Origin: DASYAN01 sp036501345
GTDB taxonomy: Bacteria > Chloroflexota > Ktedonobacteria > Ktedonobacterales > Ktedonobacteraceae
NCBI GenBank assembly: GCA_036501345.1
Contig: DASYAN010000074.1
Coordinates: forward strand, 1 to 14,098
Direction of reading: 5' to 3'
Length of the DNA: 14,098 nucleotides
The position numbers were made by a program, and so were the translations under genes. Shown one piece after another: positions 6,297 to 13,977 of the stretch. Under the pieces are notes generated by a model, which saw only the letters and a program-made list of their open reading frames with translations, ran no database searches and had not been told where the DNA came from. Every line of letters begins with the position of its first letter. Within the stretch, counting starts at the first letter, position 1.

Positions 6297-9200
6297 ATGC
6301 CTGGGAACAAAGATGTCTTTAGTGCAGCGATGAATGCAGCTGACCGTCACCTTTGGAATAGCCACTGGACGGAGGCTCTGCAAGCATACCAACAAGCGCT
6401 CGTCGAGTTCCCAGAAGATGTTGCAACTCATAGCGGCCTCGGGTTTTGTTACATGCAGACCAAACAATGGTCGCATGCACTCGAAGAGTATGCGCATGTC
6501 CTTAAGAGCGAACCCAATAATATTATTGCATTAAGTAAAACTGCCGAGTTGTATGGTATTTTGAATAGACGCGAGGACGCTTATCACGCATACCTACAGC
6601 TGGCAGATCTCTATTCACAAGCAGGTCAGGGAACACGCGCGGAGGCAGGATGGCAGAAAGCAGTTCAGCTGTCCCCTGGCAATCCTGAGCCTCATGAACG
6701 GCTCGCAACTTACTACTTCGAGAAAAAAGATATTGTCCAGATGATTCAGCACCGTCTGGCAGCCGCGCAGGACTATCTTCTGCGCAACCAGCTTGCATTG
6801 GCACGCGAGCAGTGTGAGGAAGTGCTACGTGCGGATGGGACAAACGTACAGGTACAACAGATACTTATGCAAATCAATGCTGAAAGTGAATTTAAAGCCA
6901 CCGGGATATCCAATCCATTAGCATTGATAGCAGAAGCGCCATCAGTCTATCCAGGTAATAATGCAGGTGACTCTATGGATAGAACATTAGCAAATCACAC
7001 TGATCCAGACCCGTTTGGGGATAGGCCTGCAAAAGAAACATTTGTATCTAAAAATACAAGCGGAGGAAATACTGGCATCATGAATAATATGGGTAGTGCA
7101 GGCAATTATGGCGGCGTTGGCAATTCAGGACCCGCTTCGACCATGAGCGGCAATGGTGGAGGCATGAATTCCGCCCCTCAGCAGAGGATTACAGCCAACC
7201 AAGTCACAGAAGCATTGCAGCAAGCGCAAGTATATCAAGACCAGGGCCGTTTCAATGATGCCATTGACCTCTGTGAGCAGATCCTGGCGAGTGGCTTTGA
7301 TCGGTCAGATGCACGATACTTTCTGGGTTGGCTCTATCAAGAACAGCAACGCTGGGATGAAGCCATTGAACAGTTCCAGGCTTTACTAAATGACCCTGAC
7401 TACGCACTCTCCTGCTACTACTCACTAGGACAGTGCTATCGGGCACGTGGCGATTTACGCGCTGCAACCGTGCATTTCGACGAAGCCGTCGATCGCGTCA
7501 ATCTGGATGCCCTGACGGTGGAGGAATCCGATCAACTTGTCCAGCTCTGTCAGGAAGCTGCTGAGGCTCACCGCTTATTAGGCGAACAGGAACAGGCATT
7601 TACGGTCTATAATGCTCTGCTCGGGTTCCTGCGCAGTCGTGGCTGGAATGATAAAGTTGCGCAGGTCGAGTTTATGCTTCAGCAGGCACAGAATTCTCCC
7701 GCACCAGACGCTTCTTTACTGACAAGTGGACCACAGGCAGGTTCGCCTCAAATGTCGGCTGCTGAAGTGCCCGAAGCTCCCACAGTAGCTATCAATACAG
7801 CTAGTGTGGCTGGCAACCCACAGGCTCCAGCCAGTTCTACTGGTGAACTACCAGATTGGCTCACAGGCATTTTGAATGATGAGGATAAGACACAAAAGGC
7901 TAGTCAGCCAGCTACACCACCTGCACAAGCAGCACCCATCATCGAACAGCCAGCACCCATACAGCCACAGACGTCGGTAGTCCCTCCGGCTGTATCGGCT
8001 GCACCATCCGGACCTGTCACTCCACCGAGTGCACCATCCTGGTTAACGGACAATGCCACTCCAAATGTAACACGCATCCTCCCACCAGAAGCTCCAACTC
8101 CTCCTGTAGCGCAACCGCCAGCAGCATCTGTACCCGCACCACAGGCACTAACCGCTGCTCCGCAGGTTGCTCCTGTTTCGCCTGCTCCAGCGCCAGCGCC
8201 ACAAGCACCGATCGATATATTCATGCAACCGCCACTTAGTGCTTCGCCGCTTCCACCAATAGACCAGTCGGCGCTGTCGATACTGGGCACCTCTTTTCCG
8301 CCAAGCCAGCCTGTACAGCCAAAGGCGCCTGCCGTTGAAGATCTGCTCAACCAAATGGCAGGAACAAAAGCGACAGGGCTAAATGATGTCGCCGACGCAG
8401 TTTTAGCAAGCACAGCCTCACTACCAGAAAATGTACGCCTTCAGGTCGTACGCTCCATGCAAGATATCCAGAAGTATATCAACCATGGACTGCTGACCCC
8501 AGCAAAAGAAGAGTGCTTGCGTGTAATCAATACTGCGCCGCAATATCTAGACGTACATCAGGTGCTATGCGAAATATATGTTCGCGAGGGAAGTATCGAT
8601 CAGGCCATTCCCAAGTATGCTGTTCTGGTAGATACCTATATCGCTAATGGGCGTATCGATGATGCTATTGCTACTTACCGGCGCATCTTGCAGTTGGACT
8701 CCAACAACATTACCTATCGCATGCGTCTGATCAACCTGCTCTCGGCACAGGGCAACACAGAAGACTTGTTGCGCGAACGCACACTTGCGGCCGAGTCCTA
8801 TCTGCGCCTTGGCTATGTGGATCGGGCAATGACCGAGCTTGAGCAGGCACTCCAAGAGAATCCAACAAATGTACCCACCCGTCTGAACTATGCACTGGCA
8901 CTGCAAAAGCTGGGACGCACTCAGGAGGCCGTGGCAGAATATCAGCGTGTACTGCAAGTCGATCCACGCAACGTCACAGCGCTAGTCCGCTGGCATATTG
9001 CGATGGTCACGAACCAGGGTACGCCTCGTGCCAAATCACTCGAAGCGCTATCGCGTATCCGCTGGCAATTGCGCGGTCAGGGACAGAAGTATGCGGAATT
9101 TGTGATACGTGAGTATCTACAGGCATTAGATCTCTATCCCAACAATGCCGATATACATTACGCACTGGGACAGATCTACCAGCAGTGTGGCCAGTATGAC

Positions 9201-10226
9201 CTCGCGCTCGACTCCTACCTTCTAGGAACACGCGATAATGCCGTTGAGGTCCTGGCTCGCGTCAGCACCGCTCAGACGCTGTTCGCACAGGGAAGACCAG
9301 AACCGGCGATGCAACACCTTGAGCAGGCTTTACAGCAGATACGACAGTCATCCACAACAATGGATCCTGCTACCTGGGCCGCACGTCCACGCGAAGAGGG
9401 TGAGGAACATCAGGCTCCCGAAATGGAGATCTCTTTGCAACTTGCACAGGCCTATAAGCGCACAGGCCGCCAAGAGCAGATGCAGGCCATTCTACGTCAA
9501 GTGAAACAATTGAAGACTGGACAAGATGAGGTAGTTTCCACACTGGCGGACATATCGACGAGCAATAACGATCCGGAAAGCACGATGCGCGAGCATCTAG
9601 ACTTGGTCAAACACTATCGCCAGAACCGACAGACCGATAACGCGCTGAACACATTGAACGAGATGGTACGCTTTGCACCCGAGGATCCACGTGCCCACGA
9701 AGAGTTGGCTGACATCTACATCCACCGTGGTCTGCTGGACGAGGGAATTGCAGAACTGCGCATACTGGCTGATATCTATCTACGCAATGGCAATCTAGAA
9801 CAGGCTGCTACCAAGATTCAACGCATTGGCAACATTTACGCTGAAATGGGCAATAATGATGAGGCACTCTCCAGCCTATTCCGTGCCGCAGAGCTGGACG
9901 GCGAGTCTACGGATCTGCTGCGCGAGGTAGTCAGCCTATGCCTACAATTGGGACGCAATCAGGATGCCGCCCGCTACCAGATCCAGATCGCACGCCACTA
10001 TGTTAATACAGAGCAGATCAAAGACGCGGTTGCAGCCTTGCAGCAGTTGATTACGATCGATCGCAACAATTATGAAGCCTACGACTTGCTAGGGCAGACC
10101 TATCAGTCAGTGGGTGAGTATGAACAAGCCAGTCGCGTTTATCGCAACCTCGCCAAGATGAACCCTGGAAGTTCCATTGCCCGCGAACGTCTAGCAACAC
10201 TGCAGGAACTGCGTACAGCACGCTAA
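6297..10226 (+). CDS. Giant tetratricopeptide-repeat protein (1309 aa)
   Basis: TPR proteins are scaffolds that bind partner proteins; the partner is unknown here. Three helical-repeat blocks are visible: about 10-190, 299-465 and 700-1305. They carry typical units such as AIEQFQALLNDPDYALSCYY (356-375), EAVAEYQRVLQVDPRN (877-892) and YEAYDLLGQTYQSVGEYEQA (1259-1278). The blocks are joined by a Gly/Asn-rich linker (about 200-298) and a long Pro/Ala-rich linker (about 466-690). The second linker contains two Pro-framed Trp-Leu motifs, LPDWLTGIL (518-526) and PSWLTDN (580-586). There is no signal peptide or TM segment, so it is predicted cytosolic. The upstream site is a weak AAGAAAG, and GAAAG (6282-6286) can pair with CTTTC (6292-6296) right before the ATG. 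The frame is intact throughout. The minus-strand open frames inside it are shadows. Confidence 0.92.
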   Translation: MPGNKDVFSAAMNAADRHLWNSHWTEALQAYQQALVEFPEDVATHSGLGFCYMQTKQWSHALEEYAHVLKSEPNNIIALSKTAELYGILNRREDAYHAYLQLADLYSQAGQGTRAEAGWQKAVQLSPGNPEPHERLATYYFEKKDIVQMIQHRLAAAQDYLLRNQLALAREQCEEVLRADGTNVQVQQILMQINAESEFKATGISNPLALIAEAPSVYPGNNAGDSMDRTLANHTDPDPFGDRPAKETFVSKNTSGGNTGIMNNMGSAGNYGGVGNSGPASTMSGNGGGMNSAPQQRITANQVTEALQQAQVYQDQGRFNDAIDLCEQILASGFDRSDARYFLGWLYQEQQRWDEAIEQFQALLNDPDYALSCYYSLGQCYRARGDLRAATVHFDEAVDRVNLDALTVEESDQLVQLCQEAAEAHRLLGEQEQAFTVYNALLGFLRSRGWNDKVAQVEFMLQQAQNSPAPDASLLTSGPQAGSPQMSAAEVPEAPTVAINTASVAGNPQAPASSTGELPDWLTGILNDEDKTQKASQPATPPAQAAPIIEQPAPIQPQTSVVPPAVSAAPSGPVTPPSAPSWLTDNATPNVTRILPPEAPTPPVAQPPAASVPAPQALTAAPQVAPVSPAPAPAPQAPIDIFMQPPLSASPLPPIDQSALSILGTSFPPSQPVQPKAPAVEDLLNQMAGTKATGLNDVADAVLASTASLPENVRLQVVRSMQDIQKYINHGLLTPAKEECLRVINTAPQYLDVHQVLCEIYVREGSIDQAIPKYAVLVDTYIANGRIDDAIATYRRILQLDSNNITYRMRLINLLSAQGNTEDLLRERTLAAESYLRLGYVDRAMTELEQALQENPTNVPTRLNYALALQKLGRTQEAVAEYQRVLQVDPRNVTALVRWHIAMVTNQGTPRAKSLEALSRIRWQLRGQGQKYAEFVIREYLQALDLYPNNADIHYALGQIYQQCGQYDLALDSYLLGTRDNAVEVLARVSTAQTLFAQGRPEPAMQHLEQALQQIRQSSTTMDPATWAARPREEGEEHQAPEMEISLQLAQAYKRTGRQEQMQAILRQVKQLKTGQDEVVSTLADISTSNNDPESTMREHLDLVKHYRQNRQTDNALNTLNEMVRFAPEDPRAHEELADIYIHRGLLDEGIAELRILADIYLRNGNLEQAATKIQRIGNIYAEMGNNDEALSSLFRAAELDGESTDLLREVVSLCLQLGRNQDAARYQIQIARHYVNTEQIKDAVAALQQLITIDRNNYEAYDLLGQTYQSVGEYEQASRVYRNLAKMNPGSSIARERLATLQELRTAR

Positions 10227-10723
10227 AACCCCAGAAGCTTTATCAGCAGTTGGGGATGGTAAGAGTAGACTTGAGTACATAACAAAAAGGTCTGAGCCTA
10301 TATCAAAAAGCTATGCTCAAAGCATTGGGAGCTATTGAGGATGATAAGGTGAAGTAATGTTAGCTTTTAATTGTGCTCATACCCTCCCTATCAGGTACCA
10401 CGACATTTGCCACTTTGAGTTTGTCTAAGCAGTTCTGGCAATAAACTCTACACCATATAGATCCACTGTCTATTTTTTGGATAATGACACGTGCTATAAG
10501 TGTACAAGGAAACGCTTGATTGCTGATCAGATAAACAGGGAGTCAAACAATCCCTCCATCAGAAATGAGATTCATGCTCAAGATCTTGGTTTAGATGAGC
10601 GAGATCCCAAAATTGTTTGACATCCTGATAAAGAGTATTGCTCAATATATAAACTCTGGGGCACCAAGCACAGTGTTGTTACTGGAGATGAATATTCGTT
10701 CCAGCTAAGGAGGTAATTGATCC
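10227..10723. other. Intergenic region without a supported gene
   Basis: This 497-base stretch holds no gene I can support. It contains a weak CCCCA/TGGGG pairing (10229-10233 with 10251-10255) just after the TPR gene, a hairpin AGGGA/TCCCT (10537-10541 with 10551-10555), a 10-base palindrome CAAGATCTTG (10579-10588), and the regulatory sites listed for the DUF892 gene. On the minus strand, a 60-codon frame without a start codon (10542 to 10360) encodes a Cys-rich stretch and may be a gene remnant. Confidence 0.6.
10615..10638 (+). promoter_or_regulatory. Possible general-stress (sigmaB-like) promoter of the DUF892 gene
   Basis: GTTTGA (10615-10620), 12 bases, then GAGTAT (10633-10638) resembles the Bacillus sigmaB pattern GTTTAA-N12-15-GGGTAT, with 5 of 6 matches in each box. 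TTGACA (10617-10622) overlaps it but has no good -10 box at 16-18 bases. The gene downstream is of a stress-induced family. Whether this lineage has such a sigma factor is not known from the window. Confidence 0.35.
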
Positions 10724-11248
10724 ATGCCAGTACAAACTCCAAAAGAACTGTTTTTACATGAGCTGGGAGACATCTATGATGCCGAGCAGCGCATAACAAA
10801 CATCTTGCCAGAGATGGCCAAAGAGGCCCAGGACCCAGACATCAAGAAAGCTTTTGAGCAACATCTCACCGAAACCAAACAGCAGATTAACAATATAGAG
10901 CAATGCTTCAACATCCTCGGTGAGCGGCCAAAAACAGCACCCTGCCTAGCCATTGATGGGCTCAAAAAAGAGCATGACAATTTTATGCGTGAGCAGCCAT
11001 CCGCCGAAATTCTTTCGATGTATGATCTGGAGTCGGCGGTGAAAACTGAGCACTATGAAATTGCCTCCTACCAAGGTCTTATTGACGCAGCGGTAACTAT
11101 GGGACAGCAACAATGTGCTCAACTACTCAAACAAAACCTCGATCAAGAAGAGGTAATGGCCGAAAAGGTTGTGCTCTTTGCCCGTCAATTAGGAAAACAG
11201 ATGGCAGGACAGGTGAGTAGAGATGTAGATGTAAGCGACATCGAATAG
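10724..11248 (+). CDS. DUF892 (YciE/YciF-type) ferritin-like protein
   Basis: DUF892 proteins are four-helix ferritin-like proteins, often induced by osmotic, oxidative or general stress; their biochemical role is not settled. The 174-residue protein begins with the family hallmark KELFLHELGDIYDAEQRI (7-24). It is predicted to be almost entirely helical. Candidate metal ligands placed as in the family are Glu21, His47, Glu50, Glu109, His110, Glu112 and Glu142-Glu143; EQHL (45-48) and KTEHYEIASY (107-116) are the clearest signatures. Length is typical. The start is fixed by a full consensus Shine-Dalgarno, TAAGGAGGT (10706-10714), 10 bases from AGGAGG to ATG 10724. It stands alone between a long intergenic region with a possible stress promoter and a strong terminator-like hairpin, so it is probably monocistronic. 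Confidence 0.92.
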   Translation: MPVQTPKELFLHELGDIYDAEQRITNILPEMAKEAQDPDIKKAFEQHLTETKQQINNIEQCFNILGERPKTAPCLAIDGLKKEHDNFMREQPSAEILSMYDLESAVKTEHYEIASYQGLIDAAVTMGQQQCAQLLKQNLDQEEVMAEKVVLFARQLGKQMAGQVSRDVDVSDIE

Positions 11249-11279
11249 AAGAGTCATTTCTCTCCACATTAGCAATCTT

Positions 11280-11302
11280 GGGGAGAGAGCGTGTCTCTCC
11301 CC
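11280..11302 (+). terminator. Strong hairpin after the DUF892 gene
   Basis: GGGGAGAGA (11280-11288) pairs perfectly with TCTCTCCCC (11294-11302) around a 5-base loop, 32 bases after the stop codon. The following sequence TCTCTAGAC is not a clean T-run, but the stem stability and position make a terminator the best reading. Confidence 0.65.
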
Positions 11303-11660
11303 TCTCTAGACAAACTTATGCTTGTCTCTATCCAGGTTTGCCAACCTAGCTCAAGCCTATCCCAGAACCCTGCTAGACCTACGACTGATCTCCTCGTTCA
11401 ATCCAATAGTGCCAATCTATAATGGCTTGTTAGATCTACTTGTCCACTTGAACGTGCTCCAAATTGATCAAGGGAACGGCTTGGGATCTTTTGATAGCAC
11501 CAGCTACTACTATAACTTGGCAAATGTGGTAGGAAACACAGGCAAACCATCCTATTGATACTATGTGTTATACTTTTACACGTAGTACAACTATCCACTT
11601 TAACCAAAGGCCTAAACCTGCTTCTATTCTTCAATCACACTACTTACAAGAGAGTCATAA
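11303..11660. other. Non-coding stretch between host gene and integrase
   Basis: I see no supportable gene here. The open frames on either strand (78 codons each) have no ribosome binding site and no recognisable family. No tRNA or tRNA 3' end, the usual attachment target, is visible. The junction between host DNA and the integrated element probably lies in or near this stretch. Confidence 0.55.
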
Positions 11661-11667
11661 AGCGACT

Positions 11668-11707
11668 TTGACAGCGAGGTTGACAGCAGTTAATGCAAAC
11701 TGCTGTC
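11668..11707. repeat. Repeated GACAGC motifs and dyad at the integrase 3' end
   Basis: TTGACAGC occurs twice as a direct repeat with a 12-base period (11668-11675 and 11680-11687). The second copy is the left arm of a perfect 10-bp inverted repeat, GACAGCAGTT (11682-11691) with AACTGCTGTC (11698-11707). The right arm covers the last integrase codons and the left arm overlaps its stop codon. There is no T-run on either side, so this is not a simple terminator. It may be an integrase-binding or attachment region at the element end; that role is inferred from position. Confidence 0.5.
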
Positions 11708-12832
11708 TAAAAAGCCACCCATTTTATCCATCGCCTCTTTATGCACCGATGGCAACACATGAGAGTAGATATCAGCCGTGATATTGATACTGCTATGCCC
11801 AAGAAGCTCTTGTATCACCTTCATTTGAACACCCATGCTCAGTAGCAAGGTAGCCGCACTATGCCTGAGATCATGAAACCGTATACGAGGTAGACCTATC
11901 TCTTTCAACAGTCTATAAAAACGCCTTAAAAGCGTATAAGGGATCAAAAAATCACCGTCGTTATCTGGAAAAACAAGATCACGATCAATCCAAGCAGCAC
12001 CAACCTCTAACCGCTTTTTTAATTGCCCTCTACGATGCCGCTTCAACGTATCTATCGCAAACTGAGGTAACAGAATGGTTCTCTTGCCTTTTGCTGTCTT
12101 TGGCTCTCCCTCAACACAACCATGACCAACAATATATGTCAGTGTCCGCACTATCTGCAAAGCACCCGTCTCTAAGTTGACATCTGACCAGCGAAGACCA
12201 AGTAACTCACCTTCTCTCATACCAGTTGCAAGAGCCAGTGTCAATATTCCTTCTAATTGATGCTCTTTCACTTTTTGCAGAAGCAACCGAGCTTGCTCAG
12301 GTGTCAAAGGGTGTTGCTCAGGTTTCTCTCGTCGAGGCAACTGAACGTCTGCACAGACATTCGTAGCAACTAGCTTTGTACGCCTTGCATGTTCTAATGC
12401 TGTATGCAACGTAGTATGAATATTCTTTACTCTACCAGCAGTAGTCCCATTCTTCAACTTTTTTGCATAGAATGATTGTATATTTTGCGCTGTTAATTTT
12501 TGCAACTTAATATGTCCAAGACCAGGAATAAGGTGTTTATAGACAATGACACGACAATTTCTTAGAGTAGTAAGACGAACTGAAACCTTATATACATCCT
12601 CTAACCAGTATTCAAGATACTGCTTCAACGTCTGCTGTGGCCCTGTCGCAAGAACACCTTGAGACAATTCATTGAGAGCTGTTCGTCTTTTATCCAAAGC
12701 TTCCTTCTCTGTCTTACAGTAATACTGTTTACGGCTATGGTCCTCAAGTGTGATCTCACACACCCATCGACCATCTTTGCGCTGAAACACGGTCCCTTCA
12801 CCAGGACGACGCGCTTGTTTTTTCCTTGCCAT
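11690..12832 (-). CDS. int: Tyrosine recombinase/phage-type integrase
   Basis: The protein catalyses site-specific integration and excision of a mobile element. At 380 residues it has the usual architecture. An N-terminal arm-binding region (about 1-60) contains the RWVCEITL strand, followed by a SAM-like core-binding domain (about 66-150). The catalytic domain (about 170-370) carries ATGMREGELLGLRW (Arg206), a Lys in KTAKGKR (245-251), RFHDLRHSAATLLL (His320, Arg323), LGHSS (His346) and the nucleophile Tyr356 in TADIYSHV. All catalytic residues are present, so it should be active. On the minus strand, TAAGGAGAG lies just before the ATG, confirming the start at 12832. It is the outermost gene of a leftward rep-xis-int set, 39 bases after the excisionase-like gene. 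Its 3' end is embedded in a perfect inverted repeat. Confidence 0.96.
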   Translation of the reverse strand: MARKKQARRPGEGTVFQRKDGRWVCEITLEDHSRKQYYCKTEKEALDKRRTALNELSQGVLATGPQQTLKQYLEYWLEDVYKVSVRLTTLRNCRVIVYKHLIPGLGHIKLQKLTAQNIQSFYAKKLKNGTTAGRVKNIHTTLHTALEHARRTKLVATNVCADVQLPRREKPEQHPLTPEQARLLLQKVKEHQLEGILTLALATGMREGELLGLRWSDVNLETGALQIVRTLTYIVGHGCVEGEPKTAKGKRTILLPQFAIDTLKRHRRGQLKKRLEVGAAWIDRDLVFPDNDGDFLIPYTLLRRFYRLLKEIGLPRIRFHDLRHSAATLLLSMGVQMKVIQELLGHSSINITADIYSHVLPSVHKEAMDKMGGFLDSSLH

Positions 12833-12871
12833 GGAAACTCTCTCCTTACAAATGAGACAAAAAACAAAGGT

Positions 12872-13078
12872 CTATGCAGAATACTCCTCATGAGACTTAA
12901 GCCACTCATGCAAAGAGTTGGGATGTACACGCCGCACACCACGTAGGAGCATTGATGGCAAACCTTCATGGTAAATGTATCGATAAACAGTGGTACGGCA
13001 TACTCCCAACTGGATAGCTACGTCAGTAACACTCAACAGCAATGGTTGAGCAGTTGAAACCCTCTTGTAACGAGCCAT
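12872..13078 (-). CDS. Excisionase-like helix-turn-helix protein
   Basis: This small DNA-binding protein of 68 residues belongs to the excisionase/HTH_17 (MerR-like winged helix) type. Such proteins bend DNA to direct the integrase towards excision, or act as small regulators. The helix-turn-helix is at about residues 15-36 (LSVTDVAIQLGVCRTTVYRY), followed by a wing, SMLLRGVRRVHPNSLHEWL (42-60). A strong Shine-Dalgarno, AAGGAGGTG (complement of 13083-13091), precedes the ATG. It lies between the Rep-like gene (14 bases upstream) and int (39 bases downstream) on the same strand, so co-transcription is likely. The neighbouring integrase makes the excisionase role more likely than a general regulator, but that part is inference. 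Confidence 0.88.
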   Translation of the reverse strand: MARYKRVSTAQPLLLSVTDVAIQLGVCRTTVYRYIYHEGLPSMLLRGVRRVHPNSLHEWLKSHEEYSA

Positions 13079-13092
13079 AGCACACCTCCTTG

Positions 13093-13965
13093 CTAAGCAA
13101 TCGCCTGTTCTTTCTCGACAGAGTACAGAACCCGTTTTTTCTGCACTTGCTCATTGAAATTGCGTTTTTTCTCTTCCAGATAGCTTTCAACTTCCTCATA
13201 AAGGAAATGGAAGGTATCGGAAAGATCTGGTTGAGCACCAGCGAGTCGACTAGCCGGACGCCATGCCTCAGCCGTGATCGAACACCCGGCAATTTGCGCA
13301 ACCATCCGACGCAGATTGACCTGATAGCGACGACGACGCATGAAAGGAGCCAGATCCAAGGTCACAGCAGGCAAAGAGAGAGCCACCGGAGCAGGACCAG
13401 AAGAGGAGTGACACTTGACCATCTTTGAGGCATCCTTCCAGGGATGAGCCTCTAATTCTGCATCGACCAACTGGAGCAGTTCTTCTTTCTCGCGTTCCTC
13501 CCGCTCATAGTCGGATTCAGGAAGGACAACCGGAGCAAAGGCCGATTGAACCACGCACCAGTCAGGATGCACAGGCCAACGCGAGCGGTTGGTATCCTCT
13601 GTTGGAACCACATAGCGCAGCCAACCATCAGGAAGGCCATCCTCACCACCACCAGCGTGACCCACCGCATAGGACCACAGACCTGGGAGCCGTTCTTCCA
13701 AGTCATAAGCGCTATCAATACCATGAAAGACACCCTCTTGCAGCATTTCACCCAGAGCAGGACGCTTGTAACGTACTTCGATACGCCAGACCGGAGCCTC
13801 ACCGTCCCAGACAGGATTGCCATTCTCATCCAAAGCCTGCAGCCAGAGATCATGGAACCACGCCTTCTCAGGAGATTTGTACTTGATCTCATGCGTCTTG
13901 TCATAGATCAAGGCTGAAAGGGCACCGCCACGAGCACCAAAGGGCAGACCCGTAATGCCTTTCAT
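13093..13965 (-). CDS. Rep-like replication initiation protein, N-terminally short
   Basis: This resembles the C-terminal half of the replication initiators of integrative or mobile plasmids. Recognised features are ALSALIYDKTHEIK (15-28), WRIEVRYKRPALGEML (60-75) and the block GWLRYVVP / DTNRSRWPVHPDW (114-136). A charged C-terminal region (about 155-290) ends in a coiled-coil-like EEKKRNFNEQVQKKR. The usual N-terminal half with the conserved Arg/Asp-rich nicking or ATP-independent initiator motifs is not present in this frame. The ATG at 13965 has no ribosome binding site within 15 bases. In contrast, a good AGGAGG with an ATGA overlap (13981-13978) opens a different frame that stops after 26 codons. 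A one-base shift near 13940-13950 would join the two. The gene may therefore be split, frameshifted or truncated. The family assignment is from memory of similar sequences and is moderate. Confidence 0.6.
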   Translation of the reverse strand: MKGITGLPFGARGGALSALIYDKTHEIKYKSPEKAWFHDLWLQALDENGNPVWDGEAPVWRIEVRYKRPALGEMLQEGVFHGIDSAYDLEERLPGLWSYAVGHAGGGEDGLPDGWLRYVVPTEDTNRSRWPVHPDWCVVQSAFAPVVLPESDYEREEREKEELLQLVDAELEAHPWKDASKMVKCHSSSGPAPVALSLPAVTLDLAPFMRRRRYQVNLRRMVAQIAGCSITAEAWRPASRLAGAQPDLSDTFHFLYEEVESYLEEKKRNFNEQVQKKRVLYSVEKEQAIA

Positions 13966-13977
13966 GGGTAGGTATTT

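Noticed and set aside
7904..8413. Minus-strand 169-codon Gly/Ala-rich open frame inside the TPR gene
   Set aside because: It is the antisense shadow of the Pro/Ala-rich linker: CCA, GCA and GCT codons read backwards give Gly, Cys and Ser runs.
11391..11412. GTTCAATCC resembling a tRNA T-loop near the integrase, as a possible attachment tRNA
   Set aside because: The flanking bases do not form a T-arm stem, and no acceptor, D-arm or anticodon arm can be built around it.
11322..11558. 78-codon + strand open frame after the DUF892 gene
   Set aside because: No ribosome binding site and no recognisable domain; it lies after a strong hairpin in an otherwise empty region.
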